Shown: positions 54,308 through 62,662 of the stretch, piece after piece
How positions within the stretch are numbered: the stretch's first letter is position 1
How the letters are laid out: each line of letters opens with the position of its first letter
Assembly: GCA_019635355.1 (NCBI GenBank)
Contig: JAHBZQ010000001.1
Coordinates: forward strand, 3,038,001-3,102,000
Direction: 5' to 3'
Length of the DNA: 64,000 nt
Source of the DNA: Rhizobacter sp.
GTDB lineage: Bacteria > Pseudomonadota > Gammaproteobacteria > Burkholderiales > Burkholderiaceae_C
Translations under genes and position numbers: made by a program
Notes under the pieces: generated by a model
The model's database searches: none
What the model saw: only the letters and a program-made list of their open reading frames with translations
Told to the model about the DNA's origin: nothing

Positions 54308-55183
54308 TCAGGCCGGCAGCGGACCGCCTTGCGACTTGCCCTTGGCCGCTGCGGCCACCGCGGCCGTCACTTCCTTGCGGAAGCGGTTCAGCTCCTGGAC
54401 GCTCGCGAAGCTGCGCTCCATCAGCAGGCTCATGTTGTGCAGGATGCGCTCGACGACCTTGGTTTCCCACACGGCGTCGAACTGGATCTGCTTGTCGAGC
54501 CATTGCTCCAGCCACTGCGGGTTGGGCAGGCGGCTCTGGATGGTGTCGCGCGGGAAGAGCTTCTCGTTCACGTGCAGGTTGGTCGGGTGCAGCGCCTGCG
54601 CGGTGCGGCGGGCGCTGGCCATCAGCACACCCACCTTGGCGAAGGCGGCACGCGCCTCGTCGCCGAACTTCTGCAGCGCGCGCTTCATGTAGCGGAGATA
54701 AGCGCCACCGTGGCGGGCTTCGTCGCGGGCGAGCGTCTCGTAGATGGCCTTGATGACCGGCTCGGTGTGCCACTCGGCCGCGCGGCGGTACCAGTGGTTG
54801 AGGCGGATCTCGCCGCAGAAGTGCAGCATCAGCGTCTCGAGCGCCGGGGCCGGGTCGAACTCGAAGCGCACTTCGTGCAGCTCCTGCTCGGTGGGCACGA
54901 GGTCGGGGCGGAAGCGGCGCAGGTACTCCATCAGCACCAGCGAGTGCTTCTGCTCTTCGAAGAACCACACGCTCATGAAGGCGGAGAAGTCGCTGTCATC
55001 GCGGTTGTCGCGCAGGAACATCTCGGTGGCCGGCAATGCCGACCACTCGGTGATCGCGTTCATCTTGATGGTCTGGGCTTGCTCTTCACTGAGCTGGCTG
55101 CCATCGAACTGATCCCAGGGGATGTCCGTGTCCATGTTCCAGCGCACGGCTTCGAGCTGCTTGAAAAGTTCGGGGTAAAGCAT
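54308..55183 (-). CDS. Ferritin-like diiron protein
   Basis: 291 residues, all helical. Two E-x-x-H diiron motifs: EEQKH (Glu77/His80) and DEARHGG (about 154-160), with candidate bridging Glu in TEWSALPATE and GEIRLNHW. A family of Burkholderiales ferritin-like proteins related to acyl-ACP desaturase folds. No Fe-storage or desaturase evidence by itself. C-terminal Ala-rich tail. Single gene with its own terminator. Confidence 0.85.
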   Translation of the reverse strand: MLYPELFKQLEAVRWNMDTDIPWDQFDGSQLSEEQAQTIKMNAITEWSALPATEMFLRDNRDDSDFSAFMSVWFFEEQKHSLVLMEYLRRFRPDLVPTEQELHEVRFEFDPAPALETLMLHFCGEIRLNHWYRRAAEWHTEPVIKAIYETLARDEARHGGAYLRYMKRALQKFGDEARAAFAKVGVLMASARRTAQALHPTNLHVNEKLFPRDTIQSRLPNPQWLEQWLDKQIQFDAVWETKVVERILHNMSLLMERSFASVQELNRFRKEVTAAVAAAAKGKSQGGPLPA

Positions 55184-55339
55184 GGTCAGCTTTCAAAGGT
55201 AGACCCGGCATTTTAAGGGGGGCTGTTGTGACAGGCGTGTGCAGGGCGGCCATTCCCGGCGCGCATCCGGACTTTCGGCGCGTGCGTAAGGGCCCGGAAG
55301 GGCGCAGCATTGGCGCTTTCCAAGCCACGAGGACCGACC

Positions 55340-55894
55340 ATGCCCCTTCGACACCTGCTGTTTGTCTTGCTCACCCTCGCCGCCGGTGCCAGCCAGGCGG
55401 CGGACTGCCCGCCCCTGCTCCAGCGCGAGGTGCCGCGCCTGCAGGACGAGAAGCCGCAGAACCTCTGCCAGTACGCCGGCAAGGTCGTCGTGATCGTCAA
55501 CACCGCGAGCTTTTGCGGCTTCACCGGCCAGTACAAGGGGTTGGAGGCGCTGCACCGCAAGTACAAGGACCGCGGCCTCGTCGTGCTCGGCTTCCCGTCC
55601 AACGACTTCTCCCAGGAGCCGGGTGACAACAAGGCCATCGCCGAGTTCTGCGAGAACACCTACGGGGTCAAGTTCCCGATGTTCACCAAGACCCGGGTGG
55701 CCGAATCGGCCGGGGCGCAGCGGCACCCGCTCTACGTCGACCTCAAGCAGATCACCGGCGAAGCGCCCCGCTGGAACTTCCATAAGTATGTGGTCGCTCG
55801 CGACGGAAAGGCCGTCCTCAGTTTCGGCAGCACCACGTCACCCGACAGCGCCGTCTTCATCGGCACGATTGAAAAACTGTTGGATGCAAAATGA
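55340..55894 (+). CDS. Periplasmic glutathione peroxidase
   Basis: 184 residues from the ATG at 55340 (GAGGA upstream). Signal peptide 1-21 (GASQAAD), so exported. The catalytic tetrad positions are visible: Cys59 (NTASFCGFTGQY), Gln in PSNDFSQEPG, Trp in RWNFHKYVV, and the neighbouring Asn. Cys rather than selenocysteine. Reduces peroxides, probably with thioredoxin-like donors. Lies upstream of a lipid-modifying operon thought to respond to oxidative or photo-oxidative stress. Confidence 0.92.
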   Translation: MPLRHLLFVLLTLAAGASQAADCPPLLQREVPRLQDEKPQNLCQYAGKVVVIVNTASFCGFTGQYKGLEALHRKYKDRGLVVLGFPSNDFSQEPGDNKAIAEFCENTYGVKFPMFTKTRVAESAGAQRHPLYVDLKQITGEAPRWNFHKYVVARDGKAVLSFGSTTSPDSAVFIGTIEKLLDAK

Positions 55895-56050
55895 AGACTG
55901 ATGAGTTATATTTCATACCACTCAGTTCAACGCGGAGTGGGCCATGGCCAAAGCCAACGTCAGATTCAGGGAACTTCGATCTGGGGAGTGCTTCAAACCC
56001 CAGGCCGGCGCACACTGCGTTCCGGTAGCGACCAGTTCTATGCTGCACAG

Positions 56051-56071
56051 CCAGCCGGTTGATCCGGCTGG
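56051..56071. promoter_or_regulatory. Perfect hairpin in the leader of the fatty-acid operon
   Basis: CCAGCCGG (56051-56058) and CCGGCTGG (56064-56071), 8-bp stem, loop TTGAT. A TTTT run comes only 13 nt later (56085), so it might terminate the peroxidase transcript inefficiently, or act as an operator before the start at 56207. Confidence 0.5.
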
Positions 56072-56094
56072 AATCCCGGGGCGGTTTTCCTCCT

Positions 56095-56119
56095 CCCTCC
56101 TCCCTCCCTTGTTCCCCCC
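56095..56119 (-). promoter_or_regulatory. G-quadruplex-type motif on the minus strand, polypyrimidine on the plus
   Basis: The plus strand is uninterrupted pyrimidine from 56085 to 56110, then six Cs at 56114-56119. On the minus strand this gives four G-runs of three or more with loops of 5, 1 and 4 nt (runs at 56119-56114, 56108-56106, 56104-56102, 56097-56095), a canonical quadruplex pattern, 88 nt upstream of the operon start. Confidence 0.5.
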
Positions 56120-56206
56120 GGGGCGCTGTGCAGCAATCTTTATTTCGCGGACCGCCCGAAGCGGCGCGCCGCACCCCCTTGATGGCCTGACGCCGGCGGT
56201 TCACCC

Positions 56207-57520
56207 ATGAGCCGCCGCGTTGCCGTCATCGGCTCGGGCATCTCGGGGCTGGCCACCGCCTACTCGCTGGCCGACGACACGCAGGTCACGCTGTTCGAGG
56301 CCGGCTCGTATTTCGGCGGCCACACCAACACCGTCGACATCACGCTCGACGGGCCCACGGGCCAAGTCACCCACGGCGTCGACACCGGCTTTCTCGTCTT
56401 CAACGAGCGCACCTACCCGCAGCTGATCCGCCTCTTCGGCGAGCTGGGCGTGGCCACGGTGCCGTCCGACATGTCGTTTTCCGTCCAGGTGCCCGACCTC
56501 GGCCTGGAATGGAGTGGCAGCGACCTCAACACCGTCTTCGCGCAGCGCCGTAATCTCGTTCGGCCGGCCTTCCTGGGCATGCTGCGCGACATCCTGCGCT
56601 TCAACCGGCTCACCACCGCACTCGCGGTGAAAGGCGAAGACGCCCAACTGCAGCAGCCCATCGGCGACTTCCTCGCCGAGCACCGTTTCTCGGACGCGTT
56701 CCGCGACTGGTACTTCCTGCCCATGATCGGCTGCATCTGGTCATGCCCGACCGACCAGATGCTGCGTTTCCCCATCGCGACCATGATCCGCTTCTGCCAC
56801 AACCACGGGCTGCTGCAGGTCGCGAACCGCCCGCGCTGGTTCACCGTCACCGGCGGCGCCCGCGAATACGTGCGCAAGATGCTGCCGCGCATCGCCGATG
56901 CACGCCTCAACACCCCGGTGCGCAGCGTGCGCCGCACACCGCAGGGCGTGATCGTCAGCACCGACCACGGCAGCGAGCGCTTCGACGAGGTCGTGCTCGC
57001 CTGCCACAGTGACCAGTCGCTCGCGCTGCTGGCCGACCCGACGCCCGACGAGCGCGCCGTGCTCGGCGCCATCCGCTACCACCGCAACCGCGCCGTGCTG
57101 CACACCGACACCTCGGTGCTGCCCACGCGCCCGCTCGCCTGGGCCGCCTGGAACTACGAGCGTGCCACCGACGCGCCGCGCGAAGACGCCGCGGTGTGCC
57201 TGCACTACCTGCTCAACAAGCTGCAGCCGCTGCCCTTCCAGCAGCCGGTGCTGGTGTCGCTCAACCCGGTGCGCGAGCCCGACGCCGCCAGCGTGCACGC
57301 CGAGATCGACTACGCCCACCCGGTGTTCGACCGCGCCGCCATCGCCGCGCAGGCCAAGGTGCCGGCCCTGCAAGGCCAGCAGCACACCTGGTATTGCGGC
57401 GCGTGGACGCGCTACGGCTTCCACGAAGATGGCCTGATGTCGGGCCAGGCCGTGGTCAACGGGCTGCGCCGCCGCTGGGTCGGCGAATCGCTGCCGGTGC
57501 GCATCGCGGAGGCCGCGTGA
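56207..57520 (+). CDS. FAD-dependent amine-oxidase-like protein of the fatty-acid modification operon
   Basis: 437 residues. RVAVIGSGISGLATAYSLAD (FAD-binding Rossmann motif), ITLDGPTGQVTHGVDTGFLVFNERTYP typical of a subgroup of NAD(P)/FAD oxidases found beside cyclopropane-synthase genes, and a C-terminal YCGAWTRYGFHEDGLMSG segment. In Rhodobacter-type clusters a related enzyme helps desaturate or otherwise modify methylated acyl chains. Which reaction it does here is unknown. The next gene overlaps its stop (GTGA). Confidence 0.87.
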   Translation: MSRRVAVIGSGISGLATAYSLADDTQVTLFEAGSYFGGHTNTVDITLDGPTGQVTHGVDTGFLVFNERTYPQLIRLFGELGVATVPSDMSFSVQVPDLGLEWSGSDLNTVFAQRRNLVRPAFLGMLRDILRFNRLTTALAVKGEDAQLQQPIGDFLAEHRFSDAFRDWYFLPMIGCIWSCPTDQMLRFPIATMIRFCHNHGLLQVANRPRWFTVTGGAREYVRKMLPRIADARLNTPVRSVRRTPQGVIVSTDHGSERFDEVVLACHSDQSLALLADPTPDERAVLGAIRYHRNRAVLHTDTSVLPTRPLAWAAWNYERATDAPREDAAVCLHYLLNKLQPLPFQQPVLVSLNPVREPDAASVHAEIDYAHPVFDRAAIAAQAKVPALQGQQHTWYCGAWTRYGFHEDGLMSGQAVVNGLRRRWVGESLPVRIAEAA

Positions 57521-58311
57521 GCACGGCGCCCGCCCCGCTGATCGGCACCGGCCAGGTGCGCCACACGCGGCTGCGGCCGGTGGTGAACGACTTCAGCTAC
57601 CGCACCTACTTCCTCATGCTGCCGATGCGCAGCCTGCGCGCGCAACCGTCGGCCGAGCTCAAGCGCAACCGCTTCGGCCTCATCAGCTTCCACGACCGTG
57701 ACCACGGCGACGGCCGCGCCGACAGCCTGGCCTGGGTCGACGAGCTGCTGAAGAGCGAAGGCATCACCGACGCTGACGGCGAAGTCTGGCTGCATTGCTA
57801 CCCGCGCGTGCTCGGCCACACCTTCAAGCCGGTGAGCTTCTGGTACTGCCACCGCGCCGACGACTCGCTCGCCGCCATCGTGGTCGAGGTCAACAACACC
57901 TTCGGCGAACGCCACTGCTACCTGCTGCGCGGAGACCGCCTCGCCTTCGGCCAGGAGCTGCAGGCGGCGAAGGTCTTCCACGTCTCGCCCTTCTGCAGCG
58001 TGAGCGGCCGGTATCGCTTCCGCTTCCTGCGTACCGCGCTGCATCCACACGCCGACGGCGCGCGTAACACCGCGCAGAGAACGGTGGTGCGCATCGACCA
58101 CGACGACGAGCACGGCCCGCTACTGCAAACGAGTGTGGCCGGCCGGCTCGAAGCGTTGACGAAGGCATCCACCCTGCGCGCCTTCTTCGGCATGCCGCTG
58201 ATGACGGTCTTCGTCGTCGCGCGAATCCATTGGCAGGCGCTCAAGCTGTGGACCCGGCACGTGCCGTTCTTTCGCAAGCCCGAGCCCCCTCGGGCCTTCA
58301 TCACCCGCTGA
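57517..58311 (+). CDS. DUF1365 family protein
   Basis: 264 residues from a GTG overlapping the previous stop. IGTGQVRHTRLRPVVNDFSYRTYF and CYPRVLGHTFKPVSFWYCH are the diagnostic DUF1365 stretches. The family nearly always sits between the FAD protein and a Cfa-like methyltransferase but has no proven biochemical role. No signal peptide. Located 24 nt before the methyltransferase gene. Confidence 0.92.
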   Translation: MSTAPAPLIGTGQVRHTRLRPVVNDFSYRTYFLMLPMRSLRAQPSAELKRNRFGLISFHDRDHGDGRADSLAWVDELLKSEGITDADGEVWLHCYPRVLGHTFKPVSFWYCHRADDSLAAIVVEVNNTFGERHCYLLRGDRLAFGQELQAAKVFHVSPFCSVSGRYRFRFLRTALHPHADGARNTAQRTVVRIDHDDEHGPLLQTSVAGRLEALTKASTLRAFFGMPLMTVFVVARIHWQALKLWTRHVPFFRKPEPPRAFITR

Positions 58312-58335
58312 GCGCCCCTGCGAGAGACCCAGACG

Positions 58336-59562
58336 ATGAACACCACCACCCACGCCTCCCTCAACCCGCTGCAGCTGTCGCTGCCCGACAGCGCCCCGGC
58401 GACCGCGCGCGCCGTCTTCCGCCTGCTGGCCCGGCTGCGCCACGGCAGCCTCGACGTGCAGTTGCCCGACGGCACGCAGCTCCACTTCGGCCAAGCTCAA
58501 GGCCTGCGCGCCGCCATCCGCCTGCGCAACTGGAACGTCTGCAGCGCCGCGCTGAAGTCGGGCGACATCGGCTTCGCCGAAACCTTCATCGCCGGCGACT
58601 GGACGACGCCCGACCTCACCACGCTGCTCAAGCTCTTCATCGCCAACCGCGACGAGATCGAGCAGGTGGTCTACGGCAGCTGGTGGGGCTCGCTGCTGTA
58701 CCGCGTGCGGCACCTCTTCAATCGCAACTCGCGCACCGGCAGCAAGAAGAACATCCACGCGCACTACGACCTCGGCAACGAGTTCTACCGTCTGTGGCTC
58801 GACCCGACGATGAACTACTCGAGCGCCTGGTTCGAGGGCGATGCGAGTGGCAACCTGGTCGACGCGCAATGGGCCAAGGTGCGGCGCGCGCTGCGCGAGT
58901 GCGACGTGAAGGCTGGGGACCGCGTGCTCGAGATCGGCTGCGGCTGGGGCGCGCTCGCCGAAAGCGCCGCCCGCGACTTCCAGGCGAGCGTGACCGGCGT
59001 GACGCTCTCCAGCGAACAACTCGCCTGGGGCCAGCAGCGCCTGCGTGACGCCGGCCTCGCGGGCGAGCTGCGCTTCCAGGACTACCGCGACATCACCGAC
59101 GGCCCCTTCGACGCCATCTGCTCCATCGAGATGTTCGAAGCCGTCGGCCGCGAATACTGGAGCGGCTACTTCGACACCCTCAAGCGCAACCTCAAGCCCG
59201 GCGGCAAGGCCTGCATCCAGAGCATCACCATCCGCGACGATCTCTTCGAGCGCTACGTGAAGTCGACCGACTTCATCCAGCAATACATCTTCCCGGGCGG
59301 CCTGCTGCCCAGCCCGAGCGCCTTCCGCGAAGCCGCGGCCAAGGCCGGCCTGCGCGTGGTGAACGAACTCTCTTTCGGCACCGACTACGCCGAGACGCTC
59401 AAGCGCTGGCGCGAGAAGTTCCTCGCCGAAGAAACCCAGGTGCGACGCCTCGGCTTCGATACCCGCTTCATGCGCATCTGGGAGTTCTACCTCGGCTACT
59501 GCGAGGCCGCCTTCGCCACCGGCAACACCGGCGTCATGCAGTTCACGCTGCAGCGCGACTGA
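58336..59562 (+). CDS. Cyclopropane-fatty-acyl-phospholipid synthase family methyltransferase
   Basis: 408 residues. N-terminal lipid-binding-type region, KKNIHAHYDLGNEFYRLWLD (family signature), AdoMet-binding VLEIGCGWGALAESAARDF at about 197-215, then the catalytic-region YIFPGGLLPS and SIEMFEAVG. Methylates unsaturated acyl chains of membrane phospholipids to cyclopropane or methyl-branched forms. In this cluster type the product may be a methylated unsaturated chain rather than a cyclopropane. Third gene of the operon. Confidence 0.92.
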   Translation: MNTTTHASLNPLQLSLPDSAPATARAVFRLLARLRHGSLDVQLPDGTQLHFGQAQGLRAAIRLRNWNVCSAALKSGDIGFAETFIAGDWTTPDLTTLLKLFIANRDEIEQVVYGSWWGSLLYRVRHLFNRNSRTGSKKNIHAHYDLGNEFYRLWLDPTMNYSSAWFEGDASGNLVDAQWAKVRRALRECDVKAGDRVLEIGCGWGALAESAARDFQASVTGVTLSSEQLAWGQQRLRDAGLAGELRFQDYRDITDGPFDAICSIEMFEAVGREYWSGYFDTLKRNLKPGGKACIQSITIRDDLFERYVKSTDFIQQYIFPGGLLPSPSAFREAAAKAGLRVVNELSFGTDYAETLKRWREKFLAEETQVRRLGFDTRFMRIWEFYLGYCEAAFATGNTGVMQFTLQRD

Positions 59563-59564
59563 GC

Positions 59565-60095
59565 ATGCTCACGCGCCGCCCGATCCTCGCCGCTGCCCTG
59601 CTGGCCCTGCCCTGGGCAGCGCAGGCGCGGCCGGCCGAGCTGAGCAGCGAGCTGCCGGGCGCCAAGCTGCAAGGCCAGGGCCTGCTGCGCTTCTTCGGCC
59701 TGCGGGTCTACGACGCCCGCCTGTGGGTGACCGAGGGCTTCAAACCCGACGACTACGCGCTCCACCCGGTCGCGCTCGAGCTGGAGTACGCGCGTGAACT
59801 CGTCGGCAAGCTGATCGCCGAGCGCTCGCTCGTGGAGATGCGCAAGGTCGGCGAGGTGCCCGCCGACAAGGGCAACGCCTGGCTCGCCGCGATGGAGCAG
59901 GCCTTTCCCGACGTGAAAGCCGGCGACCGCATCACCGGCCTCTACCGACCGGGCGAAGGCATGCGCTTCTTCGTCAACGGCAAGGCCGGGCGCGAGGTGC
60001 GCGACGCCACCTTCGCCCGGCTCTTCATCGGCATCTGGCTGTCGCCGCGCAGCTCCGAGCCGGCGTTGCGGCGCGCCTTGCTGGGCCTCGCATGA
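59565..60095 (+). CDS. Chalcone isomerase-like periplasmic protein
   Basis: 176 residues. A signal peptide (MLTRRPILAAALLALPWAAQA) precedes a chalcone-isomerase-like fold: LQGQGLLRFFGLRVYDARLWV, VALELEYARELVGKLIAERSL, and GEGMRFFVNGKAGREVRD. Bacterial members of this fold often bind fatty acids and show no flavonoid activity. Follows the methyltransferase stop by 2 nt and overlaps the MFS gene by 4 nt. Confidence 0.85.
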   Translation: MLTRRPILAAALLALPWAAQARPAELSSELPGAKLQGQGLLRFFGLRVYDARLWVTEGFKPDDYALHPVALELEYARELVGKLIAERSLVEMRKVGEVPADKGNAWLAAMEQAFPDVKAGDRITGLYRPGEGMRFFVNGKAGREVRDATFARLFIGIWLSPRSSEPALRRALLGLA

Positions 60096-61363
60096 GCGCG
60101 GTGGCCGCCTCGACGCCCTCGACCACCGCACGCGGCTGGGACGGGTTGCGCTACGGCGCGCCCGGCTTCCCACTGGCCTTCGTCGCCCTGCCGCTCTACG
60201 TCGCCCTGCCCAACCACTACGCCGCCGAGTTCGGCGTGCCGCTCGCTGCCCTCGGCGCCGTGCTGCTCGCCGCCCGCCTGCTCGACGCCCTCGTCGACCC
60301 GTGGATCGGCCGCTGGGCCGATGCGCTGCTCGACCGTTCGGCTCACGCCGCGTGGCTCGCGATGGCCGGCGCGGCGGTGGTGCTGGCGCTCGGCTTTCGC
60401 GGGCTCTTCTTTCCGGCGGCGTCGGCGAACACCACCGCGTTGCTCGTGTGGTGCGGCGGGTTGCTCGTCATCACCTACCTCGCCTACAGCGTGATCAGCG
60501 TCATCCACCAGGCCTGGGGCGCCCGGCTGGGCGGCAACGAGCAGGCGCGCGCCACCGTCGTGGCCTGGCGGGAAGGGCTGTCGCTGTGCGGCGTGCTGGT
60601 GGCGAGCGTGCTGCCCTCGATGGCGGGCCTGCAGGTGAGCACGCTGGTGTTCGCCATCGTGCTGTGCCTGGCGCTGGCGCTGATGCGGCAGGCGCCCGCA
60701 CCGCGCCGCCTGGCGGTGCTGGCCACCCACTCGCTCGCGCTGCCGTTCGGCAGCCCGGCCTTTCGCCGGCTGCTGGCGGTCTACCTGCTCAACGGCATCG
60801 CAAGCGCGGTGCCGGCCACGCTGGTGCTGTTCTTCATCCGCGACCGCCTGCAGGCGCCGGCCTACGAGCCGCTCTTCCTCGCCAGCTACTTCGCCGCGGC
60901 GGCCGTGTCGGTGCCGCTGTGGGTGCGGCTCGTGGCGCGCCTGGGCCTGGCGCGCAGCTGGCTCGTCGGCATGGGGCTGTCGGTGCTCGTCTTCGCCTGG
61001 GCGGCGCTGCTGTCGGCGGGCGATGTGGCGGCCTACACCGCCATCTGCCTGCTGAGCGGCGTGGCCCTCGGCGCCGACCTCGCCTTGCCCGCCGCGCTGC
61101 TGGCGGGCGTGGTGCAACGCGCCGGTCATGCCGGCCGTGCCGAAGGCGCGTACTTCGGCTGGTGGAACTTCGCGACCAAGCTCAACCTCGCGCTCGCCGC
61201 CGGCATCGCCTTGCCGGTGCTGCAGGCCTTCGGCTATGCGCCCGGCACGCGCGGCGCCGACGCCCTGCAGGCCCTCACCATCGCGTACTGCGTGTTGCCG
61301 TGCGTGCTCAAACTCGTTGCCGCAGCGCTCCTGTGGCGTCACTGGACCCAGGACCTCCGATGA
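60092..61363 (+). CDS. MFS transporter (GPH-like)
   Basis: 423 residues, about twelve hydrophobic segments, with ARLLDALVDPWIGRWADAL matching the D-x-x-x-D-P-x-x-G-x-x-x-D pattern of glycoside-pentoside-hexuronide or lipid-flippase-like (MelB-type) carriers. In related clusters this gene is present too, but the cargo is unknown. A lipid cargo would fit the operon. Overlaps both neighbours (ATGA). Confidence 0.88.
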   Translation: MSAVAASTPSTTARGWDGLRYGAPGFPLAFVALPLYVALPNHYAAEFGVPLAALGAVLLAARLLDALVDPWIGRWADALLDRSAHAAWLAMAGAAVVLALGFRGLFFPAASANTTALLVWCGGLLVITYLAYSVISVIHQAWGARLGGNEQARATVVAWREGLSLCGVLVASVLPSMAGLQVSTLVFAIVLCLALALMRQAPAPRRLAVLATHSLALPFGSPAFRRLLAVYLLNGIASAVPATLVLFFIRDRLQAPAYEPLFLASYFAAAAVSVPLWVRLVARLGLARSWLVGMGLSVLVFAWAALLSAGDVAAYTAICLLSGVALGADLALPAALLAGVVQRAGHAGRAEGAYFGWWNFATKLNLALAAGIALPVLQAFGYAPGTRGADALQALTIAYCVLPCVLKLVAAALLWRHWTQDLR

Positions 61364-61887
61364 AGAAACTTGCCCTCACCCTCGCCTGCGTGCTCGCCCT
61401 GGCCGGCTGCGCCTCGCCCACGCCGCAGGACTACGCCGCCGAGAAACCCACGCTCGACCTGCAGCGCTATTTCAACGGCGACGTGGTCGCGCACGGCATC
61501 TTCAGCGACCGCTCCGGCAAGGTCGTGCGCCGCTTCACCGTGCTGATGAAGTGCGAGTGGGTGGGCAACGAAGGCACGCTCGACGAAGCCTTCACCTACA
61601 GCGACGGCAAGACCGACCGCCGCATCTGGCGCCTGAAGAAGCTCGAGGGCGGGCGCTACACCGGCACCGCCGACGACGTGGTCGGCACGGCCAACGGGCA
61701 GGTCGCCGGCAACGCCTTCCAGTGGAACTACACGCTCAAGCTGCCGGTGGACGGCAAGGTCTACGAGGTGCAGTTCGACGACTGGATGTACCTGATGGAC
61801 GAGCGCGTGATGCTCAACCGCGCGGTGATGAGCAAGTTCGGCATCCGGCTCGGCGAAGTCACGCTCGCCTTCCAGAAAGCGCAATGA
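61360..61887 (+). CDS. DUF3833 family lipoprotein
   Basis: 175 residues. Lipoprotein signal LALTLACVLALAGCASP (Cys20). The remainder (QRYFNGDVVAHGIFSDRSGKVVRRF, DEAFTYSDGKTDRRIWRLKK, WMYLMDERVMLNRAVMSKFG) is the DUF3833 pattern, a lipocalin-like beta barrel. Presumably binds or shuttles a lipid in the envelope. Start overlaps the MFS stop, and the next gene begins 1 nt after its stop. Confidence 0.9.
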   Translation: MKKLALTLACVLALAGCASPTPQDYAAEKPTLDLQRYFNGDVVAHGIFSDRSGKVVRRFTVLMKCEWVGNEGTLDEAFTYSDGKTDRRIWRLKKLEGGRYTGTADDVVGTANGQVAGNAFQWNYTLKLPVDGKVYEVQFDDWMYLMDERVMLNRAVMSKFGIRLGEVTLAFQKAQ

Positions 61888-61888
61888 C

Positions 61889-62662
61889 ATGCCACTCAAC
61901 CCTCGCATCACCGACTGGAACGGCCAAGTGGTCTGGCTGGTCGGCGCCTCGACCGGCATCGGCCGCGCCACCGCCTCGGCGCTGCATGCCCGCGGCGCAC
62001 AGGTCATCGTGTCGGCCCGCAACGAGGGCGCGCTGAAGGCCTTCGAGAAGAGCCACCCGGGCAGCGTGGGCCTGCCGCTCGACGTGACCGACCGCGAGGC
62101 GGTGTCGCGCGCCGCGCAGCAGCTGGTGCTGCACCACGGCCGCATCGACCTCGCGCTCTACTGCGCCGGCTACTACAAGGCACTTCGCGCCACGCAGTTC
62201 GACCTCGACGAAGCGGTGCGCCACCAGCAGGTCAACTACATCGGCGCGCTGCACCTGCTCGATGCGGTGCTGCCGGTGCTGCTGCAGCAGAAAAGCGGGC
62301 ACCTGAGCCTCGTCTCCAGCGTGGCCGGCTACCGCGGCCTGCCGAATTCGCTGGCCTACGGGCCCACGAAGGCAGCGCTCATCAACCTCGCCGAAACGCT
62401 CTACCTCGACCTGGCACCGCTGGGCATCGGCGCGTCCGTCATCAACCCCGGGTTTGTCGAAACGCCGCTCACCGCGCAGAACGAATTCGCGATGCCGGCC
62501 TTGCTCACGCCCGAGCAGGCGGCCGAAGAGATCCTGAAGGGCTGGGCGCAAGGGCGCTTCGAGATCCACTTCCCCAAGCGCTTCACCTTGTGCCTGAAGG
62601 CGTTGACGCACGTGAGCGATGCGCTCTACTTCCGCGCCATCCGATGGAGCACCGGCCTGTGA
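61889..62662 (+). CDS. SDR-family oxidoreductase of the fatty-acid operon
   Basis: 257 residues. VVWLVGASTGIGRATASAL (GASxGIG), LYCAGYYK in place of NNAG, catalytic Ser in SLVSSVAGYRG and YGPTK. C-terminal extension with MPALLTPEQAAEEILKGWAQG. Located after the DUF3833 gene as in Rhodobacter-type singlet-oxygen clusters. Role likely in acyl or aldehyde redox steps, unproven. Its stop overlaps the GTG of the next gene. Confidence 0.88.
   Translation: MPLNPRITDWNGQVVWLVGASTGIGRATASALHARGAQVIVSARNEGALKAFEKSHPGSVGLPLDVTDREAVSRAAQQLVLHHGRIDLALYCAGYYKALRATQFDLDEAVRHQQVNYIGALHLLDAVLPVLLQQKSGHLSLVSSVAGYRGLPNSLAYGPTKAALINLAETLYLDLAPLGIGASVINPGFVETPLTAQNEFAMPALLTPEQAAEEILKGWAQGRFEIHFPKRFTLCLKALTHVSDALYFRAIRWSTGL

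Larger units (their letters stand above)
55895..56206. other. 312-nt gap between the peroxidase gene and the fatty-acid operon
   Basis: AT-rich for its first 40 nt (GATGAGTTATATTTCATACC at 55900-55919), a place for a promoter. It holds a small open frame at 55944-56210 beginning MAKANVRFRELRSGECFKP with a GGAG site upstream. The first 18 residues look protein-like (a short motif known from small bacterial proteins) but the rest is low-complexity, so it may be a decayed gene. A hairpin and a G-rich block occupy 56051-56119 (separate entries). No recognised ECF promoter. Confidence 0.45.

Noticed and set aside
56060..56065. RpoE-ChrR-type -35 (TGATCC) upstream of the fatty-acid operon
   Set aside because: The sequence lies in the loop and arm of a hairpin and no matching -10 is found at the proper distance.
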